From Daphnia pulex (taxonomy: Eukaryota; Arthropoda; Branchiopoda; Diplostraca; Daphniidae), in NCBI RefSeq assembly GCF_021134715.1, contig NC_060027.1, forward strand, positions 2,356,001-2,420,000: DNA of 64,000 nt, written 5' to 3'. Each line of letters begins with the position of its first letter. The stretch's first letter is position 1. A model generated the notes under the pieces. That model was not told where the DNA came from. It ran no database searches and saw only the letters and a list, made by a program, of their open reading frames with translations. The position numbers and the translations under genes are program-made. This document shows positions 1-11,207 of the stretch, in pieces.

Positions 1-1004
1 GAGATATTCAGTTTACTACCATTAGACATTTTGATTTTCTTTTGGGTTTCCTTTAAGACTCAAATTCCAATAGAAGCGCAGCATCAGCGTATTTTGAACC
101 TTTTGAAATGCGCGCGCACTTTTCGGGTTTCACCTGGAAATGAATAAGAGTTGTTTGAAAATAATTAAAATTGAAGCTGAGAAATAGGAAATAGACTTTC
201 TGAAATGTCGGATTTAGTAGACTTACGTTGGCATATTATTTAACGACACACTTTTCTCAGCCGTTTGTTATAGCGGACAATAAGGATGGCGACGAATGGC
301 GAGCACGCGATAATGAGAAATACTAACCGCACGTGATGAATGATGGATTCGATGGCGACTGGGCCATCTCATTTTCGCTCTGCAACAATGGCCGTTCCTG
401 TCGTTATTTTTCAGATGTGACTGAAATCAAAGTGAACTTAATTATTGTTTTTTCGGATGGGAAAAGAGCAATTAAAATAATCACAGGTAACGTTGGAAAA
501 TAATTTTTGAATCAAGCGGTTGGTTTTAGACAGCACTGCCATCTATGAATAGTTGTTCCAACTCCCCATGGCGGTTCAAAATTGAAAACCAAATGAGGTA
601 GGAATAACCAAATGAGGTAGGAATAAATAAAAATGTACGGCTAATTCAATCAAATCAGGTGAAAAATAAAAAACAAACGCGCCGAGCTGTTTCATTTTCC
701 CAACTCTATTCGCCCGGAACTAAATTCGATTTCGAAATAACCGCCGCCGAGCTAACGAAAATGAGTTTACACACTTGATGACGACGTTGGGTATATCATA
801 GCTCTTCCTCCAGGAATGACGCGCTCCGGGATAAATGAACGTCGGCGAAAGTTTTTCTGTTTTTTTTCCAATAAGCTCCCGGAACGGGAGGGGGGGGGGT
901 AGCCTTTCACGCGGTTGAAAATCAACTCTCGAGATTTTTGCGCTGAGCTTCTTTTTTTGTTGTTGTTGTCTATTTTATGATTTTTATCTACTTATTGTTG
1001 GTGG
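1..1004. other. Leftmost 1 kb without a recognisable gene
   Basis: No coding region could be supported here. The stretch is AT-rich with short homopolymers. The only structure seen is a tandem pair of a 19 bp unit (587-605 and 606-624). It sits outside the inverted-duplication homology that starts near 1005. Confidence 0.5.
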
Positions 1005-1640
1005 TAGAATGGCGGCCAAACTTTCCATTTTACGAGCGCCGGGGACAGGAACCGAGTGTCGAAATGGTAATGGCGACCGCAACAATATATCGCGGACACG
1101 TACGTTACGTTATATACATGTCCATGACACACGAAATCCACAGGGAAAGATAATACACACACGTGAGGAGGTAGTCGGGCGCGTCATTGTTTTCGAAATC
1201 GTAATGGCCCGTCCACAACTCATCGTTATATGCGATTGGAGCAATACACGCAATAGAGATCCCCTCCCCCCCGTTATTATCCCCCTTTCGCAACGAAATG
1301 ATCGCATTCCATCGGTGGAGTCTATAACCGTCAATCTCAACAGATCTGAAAGTCTTAACGCTGGGGAAAATTTGCTCTGTAGCTTTGTAAAAGCCTGATT
1401 TTATTATGATTTTTTAAATAAAGGCATCCTTGCAAAACAAATTGCATTTACTTGATTTTATTACTAATATGAGTTAATATCAGCTACCTGCAGTGTTTGT
1501 TATTTTGTAAACATTTAAGCCATCTAGTGAGAAATCAAACAACTAAAAACTCCCAGACGTCACTTGTATAAAAGGCAACACCGCTTCTCACGGAAGTTCG
1601 TCTGCAGTGCTAAAGTTGTCAGGCGCCACAGATGGTGAGG
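1005..1640 (+). repeat. Left flank of an old, diverged inverted duplication
   Basis: Read on the minus strand, this segment aligns with plus-strand 17300-17885. Shared blocks include a stretch around CTCCTCACGTGTG, the stretch TTTCGTGTGTCATGGACAT, and TTCGTCTGCAGTGC followed by AAAGTTGTCAGGC. Order is conserved, but there are many substitutions and indels that are not multiples of three. The homology therefore looks like old duplicated DNA, not a conserved protein. Its partner lies beyond the far side of the large palindrome, so an inverted duplication predates the near-identical inner arms. Confidence 0.7.
1567..1605 (+). promoter_or_regulatory. Candidate TATA promoter
   Basis: TATAAAAGG lies at 1567-1575, and an arthropod-like initiator region (TTCGTCTGCAG) follows about 28-33 bp downstream. 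A short leader then reaches an ATG at 1632 followed directly by a possible donor (GTGAGG). Further splice-like sites occur near 2130-2190 and 2733, so a short spliced transcript is possible, but no protein could be built. The inverted partner copy near 17385 has lost the TATA box. Confidence 0.35.
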
Positions 1641-3308
1641 TTGCGGGTTGTCTTCTGCATAATGTTGCGAAGTTTCAAATTTTTTATTCAATGAATTATT
1701 TGATTGTAGCGATTGTAGTGAACATTTGTAAATAAGTCTTTTTTTGTAAAAGATTGCTTTTGCTTCTCGATCGTTCTACCCATTGGTATGGTGTGCTTGG
1801 GTAAGACATTTTAGTTCCCTTCAGATGGATTGTGATGTCATGGACTTATGGTGATGTCTTTGTTTTTCTTCATTTCCTGAACCAAGTTCAGTTTATTCTC
1901 TTGTAGGTGTACCATCTTCTTCGATTCCTTTCATATTCATGGAAATTTGATTTGTTGTCAAATCTGTTTAATAATTTTGTCATCTGTATTTTAATATTTC
2001 CCAAACGTGTTTTCTTTGTGTGGGATTATGCATTTAATCCTTTATTTTGTCCATAGGTTTACTACATCACATCATAATATATGGAGCTAGTCAGATTATG
2101 TTCAAAGTGTGTGTTTCTGTTCAATGTGCAGGATATTATCTGTGACCACTCACACTGACGAGGAAGAAAAGAACATGTCCTGACTAGGTAAGAAAATGTT
2201 AAAAAGTAGGGATTATCTTTTGGGGTTGGAAAAAAGTTATTTTTCTATGCTGGCAGACTTTACGGGTAATGGGAACCTATGGTCACTGGTCACTTGTGAG
2301 AAGTCGTCAGAATTGACTCACATGAAGTAGTAAAAGCAATTGGTTCTACCTGCACTCTATTTCATCCAATTTTGTTAAAAAAGTGAAATCATTAATTTAA
2401 AATAATTTAGAAATTCAGTAAAACTTGTGCAATGCTAGCTTAGATTCTTGCACATTTTAGTAATTTTGAATGCCACTATTTTTACGCTACAAATTATTTT
2501 CCAGAGAAATTAATGTACAAGATTTAAATTTTGCTCATATTTTGTGCTGATTGAATTGAAGCAACCAATCGTAGTTTGGCTGGGTATTCAACCAGGAAAT
2601 CGCGATTGACTTGACTTGAGAACATCTCCGGAGAACTTTTTTCTCGCTTGGTAACAAAATTCAAAGCAGTATTCGTCGCAGAAGAATTAAAGATCAATTA
2701 TAAATGATTAATAATTTTACTTCTGTTTTTAGTCTTCCAGTGACGACGATAGACGAATAGACGACGATAGTTCAATTGTTTTCTGGAATCCATTGGAACA
2801 GGATTTGACCAAAAAAATAAACAGGTTCTCTTCTTTTCAATACAAATGGCTTTTCATAATTGCTATTTGGATTAGAGATATTATTAATTGCTATTGCAAC
2901 CGAGATAGATTCCATTTGTCCTGGTTGTCCACCCGATCGTCTGCGGATGGTGATTCCCAGTGGCCGTTGTTTCACCTGTTGAAAATAAGGTACTAGAAAC
3001 GCAAACGTTAATGTAGTAGTTCGTTTGTTTGATTCTTTTTCTCTTAATGTAAAACGAACGCGAAAGAATTGCAATGTGAACGTGTTCCAACTGTTGCAAA
3101 TATTAGCACCCGGTACGTATTCCTTTAAGAATATCTTCGACATTAAAGTATCCCATTTTTACTACATTCAAAGTTCAAACATTTTTATTTTCCTATAATG
3201 TGTGTGACTAGAGTAGATTTTCCATTGTTTGGGAGGGGGGTCATGTGGGCACATTTTTTAACTTGGGTTAACAATTTTCCTTCAAAATTCTTATTGTTTT
3301 TTAATTGA
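1641..3308. other. AT-rich spacer without a supported gene
   Basis: Splice-like signals are present (acceptor near 2131, donor near 2190, acceptor near 2733), but short frames on either strand do not join into a convincing protein. I see no recognisable domain. The segment lies between the old duplication flank and the sharp left edge of the large palindrome at 3309. Confidence 0.4.
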
Positions 3309-3535
3309 GCTTATGAACCATAGGATCATTTCTGAATCTTGCAATTTTGGTGGTGTACCCTGTAACAGCATGTTTGTTGTTTTGGCTGTTTTTACTTTGG
3401 ATTAGAAGGCAACCCAGCTAAGAGTTAGTTAGAGATTTATTTCTTATAGGTAAATTTGTGTAAATTTGTAAATACTAACGTAGATAATTTCCTTGTCCCA
3501 TTGCTGCTTAGAGTTTCAGTCACAGCAAGAGTGTG
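3309..3535 (-). repeat. Boundary repeat R, copy 1 (truncated)
   Basis: Reverse-complement copy of the repeat also seen at 8298-8820, 9020-9543 and 14430-14930. Recognisable by CAACCCAGCTAAGAG and the AAATTTGTGTAAATTTGTAAAT block. This copy is cut off at 3309, exactly the outer edge of the palindrome, which suggests the edge was made by recombination inside R. Confidence 0.75.
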
Positions 3536-3733
3536 TAGTGAATAACCTGTAATGTGTAGGTACATGTACCAGATCTGTACATGAAAACATGTATGAACAT
3601 GAGTACAGACACATAATAGGAAACAATTTTATTTTTAAAACCCATATAGCCGATAATCATTTTATTCTTTCCAACAGATGTACAAACACGAATGTTGTGA
3701 ATTTCGTTTTGGGGTCAATGGAGTTGGCGCAGG

Positions 3734-4232
3734 TTGCCGTTACTGGCCTTTTGCGATGTCCTGATATCAGTTTGGAAGAAGAGCTCTGGGGAATCGTCAC
3801 TCATACTCGAGGTAACCTTGCAGTCAACATATGTGAGGAATTTTAGATTCGTTACATTATTTGCATGTCTTCGTTGTGTTTTTTGCATGCAAGTCAACCT
3901 GCAGACAGGTCGACCAGTTTGTCCAGACAGGATGTCCTTCTCGCTTGAAGGTCACGAGAAACATTACGTAAAACTGGCATGCGGAGGTGTAGAAGGTTGG
4001 GTGAGAATGACACGTGTTTCATCATTATCAAGCAGGTACAATAGCTGCAAGGTTAAGCTATTTGGTTTTCATTTTGATATTGGTTTTTGTAGACCCATCC
4101 CCAGCAACTTCATCCTGCAGAAGGAAAGGCCAGTTTGCATTTCAAGCGAAGGTCATGGAGATCATTATGTAGAACGTGTCAGTGGTGTAGAGGTTGGGTG
4201 AGAACGGGAAGTTTTGCATCATTATCAAAAAG
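3734..4232 (+). pseudogene. Duplicated Cys-containing exon pair, possible transposase remnant (left arm)
   Basis: Two related exon-like blocks of about 140-170 bp (about 3895-4037 and 4092-4232) each encode a variant of RPVC...EGHxxHYV...GWVR and each end in a donor-like AG|GTA. They are separated by an intron-like gap ending in TTTTTGTAG. The second block is shifted out of frame after HYVE. The pattern of His/Tyr followed by a Cys pair loosely recalls the Cys-rich tail of piggyBac-type transposases; this is a weak guess. A mirror copy is at 13729-14227. Confidence 0.3.
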
Positions 4233-4276
4233 GTAAAATAACCGGAAGGCTTAAGAGGAGGGGTGAGAAAAAGTCG

Positions 4277-4312
4277 TATAAAAGGAGAGAGAAAAGTCGA
4301 TAGGGATCAGTC
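4277..4312 (+). promoter_or_regulatory. TATA/Inr core promoter of the Tyr/Thr-repeat cluster (left arm)
   Basis: TATAAAAG at 4277-4284 is followed 32 bp later by the initiator ATCAGTC with its A at 4309, the spacing expected of an arthropod core promoter. Two downstream duplicates of the same module (about 4503 and 5060) have degenerate TATA equivalents (TATGTAAG, TATGAAAG), so only this first one looks functional. Confidence 0.65.
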
Positions 4313-4316
4313 GAGC

Positions 4317-4990
4317 GAGAACCTCCGACACGGTAAGAGCTGCATTTCACTATTTGCCATTCAGCTGCATTCTTCATCGTATTATCAGTTCTCAATCATG
4401 GGTAAATTTTCTGTTGTTCTATGGAGTTATGTTCAATTTTTTTTTTCTCTTTGTTAATATGCTAGTTATTTTTGCATATTATTTTTAAAATATTTATTGT
4501 CTAGTCGTATGTAAGGGCAAAGAAAAGGCGAAAGAAATCAGAGTGAATATCTCCGATATACAAGAGCTAAAGTGCACCATGTGTCACCAACTGCATTCTT
4601 CGTCGCGCTACCAGTTTCAATCATGGGTGAATATTCTGTTTTTTGTATGGAAAATTTATATTCTATTTTTATTTCAATTTGCTATTAGCCAGTTATTGTT
4701 GAATAATAATGTTTGAATTTATTAATTGTCTAGTAAACTGTGCTATCGTTCATAGCTGGGTCGACCACTGGTGTACCGATGACTCTTGGGTGTGGCGGAT
4801 ACCAAAGCACTACACTGCCGCATTACTACACAACATACAACACAACCAGTTGCTACACCAATGCCTTAAATACTACATCACCAAGGAACCAGAGTGTTAC
4901 ACAACTACAAATGCCGCGCCAGCTTATTACACCGAGGCTCCCTAACACAACACCACCAAGGCATCGGAGTACTACACCACTACATATCAT
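4317..4990 (+). pseudogene. Decayed Tyr/Thr-rich secreted protein gene, copy 1 (left arm)
   Basis: Leader exons ending in ATGG|GT (about 4401 and 4627) are followed by an intron and a body starting at 4733 after ATTGTCTAG. The body encodes a hydrophobic start and then YYTT- and YYTEAP-type repeats, but these fall in different frames: HYYTTYNTT in one, KYYITKEPECYTT in another. The reading frame is therefore broken. By composition the ancestor was a small secreted, tyrosine-rich structural protein such as a cuticle, carapace or adhesive protein. Similar repeats are, from memory, common in Daphnia predicted proteins. Confidence 0.55.
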
Positions 4991-5055
4991 GGGTAAATAT
5001 TTTGTTACGTGGAGTTTTAATATGCCAACTACTAAATACACAAATTATTTATTTT

Positions 5056-6027
5056 CTAGTCGTATGAAAGGAGAGAAAAGGTGAAAGAATTCAGCAGCCG
5101 AGTGAGCATCTCCGTTACGGTATAGGAACTGCCGTGCACTATTTGTCAACAAGTTCATTCTTCGTCGCATTCCAAGTTTTAAATAAAGGTAAACAAAAAT
5201 TTCCATAGAGTGTGAATCAACTCTTCCCTTTTTCTATTTGTTATTATACCAGTACCATAATTGAAAATGTTAAAATTTATTAATTGTCTAGTAAACTATG
5301 GCGTCGTGTTGCTGTTGGGTGTTGTATCGTTGATGGTTGGTTCGGCCATGGTGTACCGATATCTCCAAAGTATGGGGTGTACCAACAACAACATACGCAA
5401 AAACCGGTTACTACACTGAGACCTGCAAGTGCCACACCACCGAGGATAACTTGTTACCCCACCGAAGCGCCCAAGTTCTGCACTACAACCTACGTCGCCC
5501 CAGCTTACACCACGAAGGCAGCGGAGTACTACACCACGAAGGCAGCGGAGTACTACACCACGAAGGCAGCGGAGTACTACACCACGAAGGCAGCGGAGTA
5601 CTACACCACGAAGGCAGCGGAGTACTACACCACGAAGGCAGCGGAGTACTTACTACACCACGAAGGTAGCGGAGTACTTACTACACCACGAAGGCAGCGG
5701 AGTACTACACCACGAAGGCAGCGGAGTACTACACCACGAAGGCAGCGGAGTACTACACCACGAAGGCAGCGGAGTACTACACCACGAAGGCAGCGGAGTA
5801 CTACACCACGAAGGCAGCGGAGTACTACACCACGAAGTCACCGTCACGATACACCATGGCTCCAGTTTACTTCACTACAACCCACGCTGCTCCAGAGTAC
5901 TGCACTGATGTTCCAAAGTACTACACCACCAAAGTCATCCGAGTATTACATCACTACTTTCGTTAGTACCAAATCCTACACCGAAGCTCCCAAAGCACTT
6001 CTTTGCCCCGAGTTACTACACCACTAA
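5056..6027 (+). pseudogene. Decayed YYTTKAAE-repeat protein gene, copy 2 (left arm)
   Basis: A leader module (5056-5187) precedes an intron and a body exon from 5292. The body encodes a hydrophobic signal-like stretch (VVLLLGVVSLMVG), then YGVYQQQ, then an array of YYTTKAAE octapeptides, then YFTTTHAAPEYCT-type repeats to about 6027. Four lesions are visible. The leader lacks the ATGG start seen in sister modules. One base is missing near 5350 relative to copy 1. Two 4 bp TTAC insertions (about 5648 and 5679) each shift the frame inside the array. All are shared with the right arm. A polyadenylation-like AATAAA lies near 6183. Confidence 0.6.
5504..5838 (+). repeat. 24 bp tandem array, about 14 units (left arm)
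   Basis: The unit TACTACACCACGAAGGCAGC plus GGAG encodes YYTTKAAE and repeats almost perfectly, interrupted by two TTAC insertions. The array is about 335 bp, against about 455 bp on the right arm. This is the main length difference between the arms. Confidence 0.95.
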
Positions 6028-6633
6028 CGCAGCCGAATAACACCCCAAACTACGATTCCGCAATTTTCTGCAAGGAAATTCCTTATTATTAGAGCCGAAA
6101 TTTCTACTCGGGGTTATTTATATGTATCGGTTATTTTCATGGTAATTGGTCGCTGGGAATCAATTGTTGATCTTAAATGAGAAAATAAAAGTTTTAATAC
6201 GGGTAACTCTTTTGTAAGACTTTGTTAGTAACTTCAAGCCTGTTAACATTGCTACAGGTGTCTTTTGGTGTTGGATTTCTTCAAGGCCAGTATGCTGAGT
6301 TGTAAATTATTTTATGTTAGACTACTGCCTTAGTTACTCTCATTGTTGTTATGGTTTGACGATGACTTTAAGGGCGAAATAAGAAAGAAACTTGTAACCG
6401 TTGATTTTTTCAAATCTTATTAGTAGTTGGCAAGTGACTGACCTTTGTATAAATGAAAAACTTTGAAGTTGATAAAAATATATTGATACAATTCCTAAAC
6501 AAAACTTGGTATTAATTTAGAAACAATGAACAAAAGACTTAAAAAAAGAATTGTGTTATATTGTCCCACCTCCACCCACAATTCCACCACATTTTACAGT
6601 CACATACATACATACAGATATACATACACTAAG

Positions 6634-6909
6634 TTAACCCATTGGCTGCCACGCCATACAACCCGTAGGTTGCTCTCTACTACTCTACGCGCCACGTCAG
6701 AAGGATCCATGACCAAGTGGGACTTGCCATTGCTGACAAGTCCGTGCTGAAAAGGGGGAACTATGGTGCATTGCCTGAAACAGGCGCCTTGCGGCAAATT
6801 TTGGGCTTGGCGACTCTCCGACCCCGCGGCTTGTAAACCACGAGACCGAAAAGCGCGGCCCGTGCTAAGGAGCTAGGGGAGAACAAAGGCGTGGCAGCCA
6901 ACGGGTTAA
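6634..6909. mobile_element. TTAA-flanked MITE (left arm), piggyBac-type ends
   Basis: A 268 bp element (6638-6905) has terminal inverted repeats CCCATTGGCTGCCACGCC and, inverted at the other end, CCCGTTGGCTGCCACGCC. TTAA is duplicated on both sides (6634-6637, 6906-6909). A TTAA target site with CCC-starting ends is the hallmark of piggyBac-superfamily elements. No transposase is encoded, so it is non-autonomous. The body is GC-rich compared with its surroundings. Confidence 0.8.
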
Positions 6910-7160
6910 CTAACACTAACACAAACGAAATAATACCAACAATACTATGATCCACGTTGATGACGAGTCTCGGAATTCCATCTTCTCGACGTCTCCTCTG
7001 CATTACCTGAATAAAGACAAAACAAATTTTATTTAGTGACATGCCAATAAAAGTTACATAATACAGATAGAAACAATAATCAGGTTTTTAAGCTCAAACA
7101 TTTAAAGATTCAATTTTTTTAACTTAAAATCAAGCTCGCAATATTGAGAATTGTAAACAG

Positions 7161-7549
7161 AACAAAGCTCACTTGCTAGTCTTGAAAAAAAATTCCGGAA
7201 GTATACCGGAAGTAACCACAGCGTCTCAACCATTGAGCTGTCGTCATATTAAACCACATATTCGTGATCTCCATGAAATTTGGGGTCGAATAGGTGTGAT
7301 TTAAACGAAATCCAAAATTTGGGCAAAATCGAGAATTTTCCTGAACTATAGTTCAGGAAAATTTTCGAAACCGGAAGTACGAAAACGTAAAAAAGATAAC
7401 ATGAACTTTACCACAAATTCGACGAGGATCACGAATATGTGGTTCTTTTGCTCCTCGAATGAATATTTACTGAACTACTGACTGAAATGAGCAAACCGGA
7501 AGTAGAAAAAAAAAGCAAAATATCGAGAATTTAACAAGTGAGCTTTGTT
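7161..7549. mobile_element. Foldback MITE (left arm)
   Basis: About 389 bp bounded by AACAAAGCTCACTTG and its exact reverse complement. Internal halves also pair: CCACATATTCGTGATC at about 7254 pairs with GATCACGAATATGTGG at about 7427. CCGGAAGTA motifs recur on both sides. A perfect 30 bp palindrome (7334-7363, centre CTATAG) lies within. No coding capacity. A target-site duplication was not clear. Confidence 0.7.
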
Positions 7550-8297
7550 GCTGGCATAGTAATCGTCAGTTATCACTAAATATTTCAAAATAATAACTGC
7601 CGATAAATGTTAAAAGACATGTGCAAAGTTTCTGAAACTGACTGTTTTGACAGCTGTAAATTTTCAAAAAGCCATCTAGCGTTCGAAAAAAGAAACGTCC
7701 AAGTAAAACTTCGTTGGAGCGTAATAAAGGCCTGATTTTGGAAACTATTACACAGACAGAGTCTAACGCAACTAGACTATTAATAGATAACCTACGAAAA
7801 TAAGTCAATTGTTGGGTACCTGGGCATAATCCCGTGGTGAGTGACTCCAGGTGTGTAACAGCGGACGGAAGCGATCACTGAAGGTATCCAGAATCTCGCC
7901 AAGTCGCCAATGAAGTAAAACAAATTGTGTTTAGAAGTTAGATGAGCGAAGATAAGGATGGAGAAGAACGTTGATGGAAGTCCCTCTTTCGTCATGGACA
8001 AAGGTCAGCATGGGCACAAGAATCTCCGTGCCAGGACCACACGATTCCATAAAGAAACTGCGTGCTCTGTAAAATAAAATGTTTCACATTAATGAAAATA
8101 TAACAAAGAATAAAGCATATCAATCTTTACCTTTTCTAAGTAGCACAATGAAATGTTCATGATGAAAATACCGTAAAAATGGAATTCTCAGCAACCAACA
8201 GCATTACTCCACGTGTTGAGATAAATTTCCTGATTCTCAAGAAAGTGTCATGAAGTATTGCAGTAGCATGGTGATAGGTGGTTCACTCTTCATGTCA

Positions 8298-8820
8298 CTG
8301 AAACTCTAAGTGGAAATGGGACAAGGAAATTCTCTATGTTATTTACAAATTTACACAAATTTACCTATGAGAAATAACTCTGTACTTATCTCTTAGCTGG
8401 GTTGCCTTCTAAACAAAAGTAAAAACAGCCATAACAACAAACATGCTGTTGCAAGGTACGCCACCAAAATTGCGAGATTCAGAAAAGATCCTATGGTTCA
8501 AGATTACCTATGTTATACATGAAAATCTGAATTTTAATGGTCTGGTAGCAGTAATGGAGAAATACCTGAACTCGGCAGATTTGTATTCCACTATATGCGA
8601 GTTTCAAACATCAGTTTTAGGCTTTTGGCTGCATGAGGATCTAATGGATGGAAATTGACTGAGCGCTAAGTCAACTTGTTGGAATGACTGACAGTATGCA
8701 TCTAAAATTGGAAGAAATAAAATGATACAGTATAAAAATAAGGAAACTAGGTAAATATAAACCTACATAAGTTACGAAGTTCAATTTGGTATGTGAAATC
8801 ATAGGAATATAATTTGTTTC
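8298..8820 (+). repeat. Boundary repeat R, copy 2 (inner left)
   Basis: Plus-strand copy of R. It includes a 71-codon open frame (8443-8658) beginning MLLQGTPPKLRDSEK with no recognised domain. The frame is identical in copy 3 but broken in the outer copy 4, so it is probably not a real gene. Similarity to copy 4 runs past the palindrome end, through GCATGAGGATCTAATGGATG and beyond. Confidence 0.75.
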
Positions 8821-9130
8821 GCTCATTTCGCCTCGTTTCACCATGAAAGAACAACAAGGGCGACACTAGCGACATCTGGTAATAAGTTTTGAATCAAGTT
8901 GCCAACTCAAAACGGAACTCTTCAAAACTCATTACCAGATGTCGCTGGTGTCGCCCATGTTGTTGTTCTTTCATGGTGAAACGAGGCGAAATGAACGAAA
9001 CAAATTGTTGCAAATTTATACTTTTATTCCTGTGATTTCAATTACCAAATTGAACTTTGTATCATATTTCATATGTAGGTTTATCTTTACCTAGTTTCCT
9101 TATTTTTATACTGTATCATTTTTTTTCTTC
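8711..9130. repeat. Diverged centre of the palindrome with a short loop
   Basis: The two halves still pair, but with many substitutions and indels; the pairing sum drifts from 17841 to 17814. An unpaired loop of about 27 bp lies around 8894-8920. The innermost paired stretch includes GACATCTGGTAA against its complement at about 8931. The centre being more diverged than the arms is unusual, and it argues against a simple read-through artefact, which would be most identical at the turning point. Confidence 0.85.
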
Positions 9131-9543
9131 AAATTTTAGATGCATACTGTCAGTCATTCCAACAAGTTGACTTAGCGCTCAGTCAATTTCCATCCATTAG
9201 ATCCTCATGCAGCCAAAAGCCTAAAACTGATGTTTGAAACTCGCATATAGTGGAATACAAATCTGCCGAGTTCAGGTATTTCTCCATTACTGCTACCAGA
9301 CCATTAAAATTCAGATTTTCATGTATAACATAGGTAATCTTGAACCATAGGATCTTTTCTGAATCTCGCAATTTTGGTGGCGTACCTTGCAACAGCATGT
9401 TTGTTGTTATGGCTGTTTTTACTTTTGTTTAGAAGGCAACCCAGCTAAGAGATAAGTACAGAGTTATTTCTCATAGGTAAATTTGTGTAAATTTGTAAAT
9501 AACATAGAGAATTTCCTTGTCCCATTTCCACTTAGAGTTTCAG
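9020..9543 (-). repeat. Boundary repeat R, copy 3 (inner right)
   Basis: Inverted partner of copy 2 across the palindrome centre. It is nearly identical in the part inside the arm (9131-9543) and diverged in the central part. Confidence 0.75.
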
Positions 9544-10291
9544 TGACATGAAGAGTGAACCACCTATCACCATGCTACTGCAATACTTCATGACACTTTC
9601 TTGAGAATCAGGAAATTTATCTCAACACGTGGAGTAATGCTGTTGGTTGCTGAGAATTCCATTTTTACGGTATTTTCATCATGAACATTTCATTGTGCTA
9701 CTTAGAAAAGGTAAAGATTGATATGCTTTATTCTTTGTTATATTTTCATTAATGTGAAACATTTTATTTTACAGAGCACGCAGTTTCTTTATGGAATCGT
9801 GTGGTCCTGGCACGGAGATTCTTGTGCCCATGCTGACCTTTGTCCATGACGAAAGAGGGACTTCCATCAACGTTCTTCTCCATCCTTATCTTCGCTCATC
9901 TAACTTCTAAACACAATTTGTTTTACTTCATTGGCGACTTGGCGAGATTCTGGATACCTTCAGTGATCGCTTCCGTCCGCTGTTACACACCTGGAGTCAC
10001 TCACCACGGGATTATGCCCAGGTACCCAACAATTGACTTATTTTCGTAGGTTATCTATTAATAGTCTAGTTGCGTTAGACTCTGTCTGTGTAATAGTTTC
10101 CAAAATCAGGCCTTTATTACGCTCCAACGAAGTTTTACTTGGACGTTTCTTTTTTCGAACGCTAGATGGCTTTTTGAAAATTTACAGCTGTCAAAACAGT
10201 CAGTTTCAGAAACTTTGCACATGTCTTTTAACATTTATCGGCAGTTATTATTTTGAAATATTTAGTGATAACTGACGATTACTATGCCAGC

Positions 10292-10680
10292 AACAAAGCT
10301 CACTTGTTAAATTCTCGATATTTTGCTTTTTTTTTCTACTTCCGGTTTGCTCATTTCAGTCAGTAGTTCAGTAAATATTCATTCGAGGAGCAAAAGAACC
10401 ACATATTCGTGATCCTCGTCGAATTTGTGGTAAAGTTCATGTTATCTTTTTTACGTTTTCGTACTTCCGGTTTCGAAAATTTTCCTGAACTATAGTTCAG
10501 GAAAATTCTCGATTTTGCCCAAATTTTGGATTTCGTTTAAATCACACCTATTCGACCCCAAATTTCATGGAGATCACGAATATGTGGTTTAATATGACGA
10601 CAGCTCAATGGTTGAGACGCTGTGGTTACTTCCGGTATACTTCCGGAATTTTTTTTCAAGACTAGCAAGTGAGCTTTGTT
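10292..10680. mobile_element. Foldback MITE (right arm mirror)
   Basis: Mirror of 7161-7549, including the 30 bp central palindrome at 10478-10507. Duplicated with the arm. Confidence 0.7.
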
Positions 10681-10931
10681 CTGTTTACAATTCTCAATAT
10701 TGCGAGCTTGATTTTAAGTTAAAAAAATTGAATCTTTAAATGTTTGAGCTTAAAAACCTGATTATTGTTTCTATCTGTATTATGTAACTTTTATTGGCAT
10801 GTCACTAAATAAAATTTGTTTTGTCTTTATTCAGGTAATGCAGAGGAGACGTCGAGAAGATGGAATTCCGAGACTCGTCATCAACGTGGATCATAGTATT
10901 GTTGGTATTATTTCGTTTGTGTTAGTGTTAG

Positions 10932-11207
10932 TTAACCCGTTGGCTGCCACGCCTTTGTTCTCCCCTAGCTCCTTAGCACGGGCCGCGCTTTTCGGTCTCG
11001 TGGTTTACAAGCCGCGGGGTCGGAGAGTCGCCAAGCCCAAAATTTGCCGCAAGGCGCCTGTTTCAGGCAATGCACCATAGTTCCCCCTTTTCAGCACGGA
11101 CTTGTCAGCAATGGCAAGTCCCACTTGGTCATGGATCCTTCTGACGTGGCGCGTAGAGTAGTAGAGAGCAACCTACGGGTTGTATGGCGTGGCAGCCAAT
11201 GGGTTAA
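10932..11207. mobile_element. TTAA-flanked MITE (right arm mirror)
   Basis: Mirror copy of the 6634-6909 element, with the same ends and TTAA duplications (10932-10935, 11204-11207). It was copied as part of the palindrome, not inserted independently. Confidence 0.8.

Larger units (their letters stand above)
3309..8710 (+). repeat. Left arm of a large near-perfect inverted repeat (about 5.4 kb)
   Basis: Almost every base pairs with the right arm (9131-14652). Positions on the two arms sum to 17841 inside the tandem array and 17961 outside it, a 120 bp offset explained entirely by extra 24 bp units on the right. The outer edge is sharp: matching stops exactly at 3309/14652. Near the centre, identity drops off beyond about 8710. 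The arm carries two decayed Tyr/Thr-repeat gene modules, a promoter, a TTAA MITE and a foldback element. Near-identity implies very recent duplication or ongoing arm-to-arm gene conversion. Confidence 0.95.

Noticed and set aside
1009-1398. 129-codon open frame
   Set aside because: Its inverted homologue near 17600-17885 differs by indels that are not multiples of three, so the conservation is not protein-like.
5504-5838. CRISPR-like array
   Set aside because: The 24 bp units are contiguous with no unique spacers, encode an octapeptide and lie in a eukaryotic sequence.
8443-8658. 71-codon open frame repeated as 9183-9398
   Set aside because: It is identical only because it lies in both palindrome arms. 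The independent copy at 14591 is disrupted, and no domain is recognisable.
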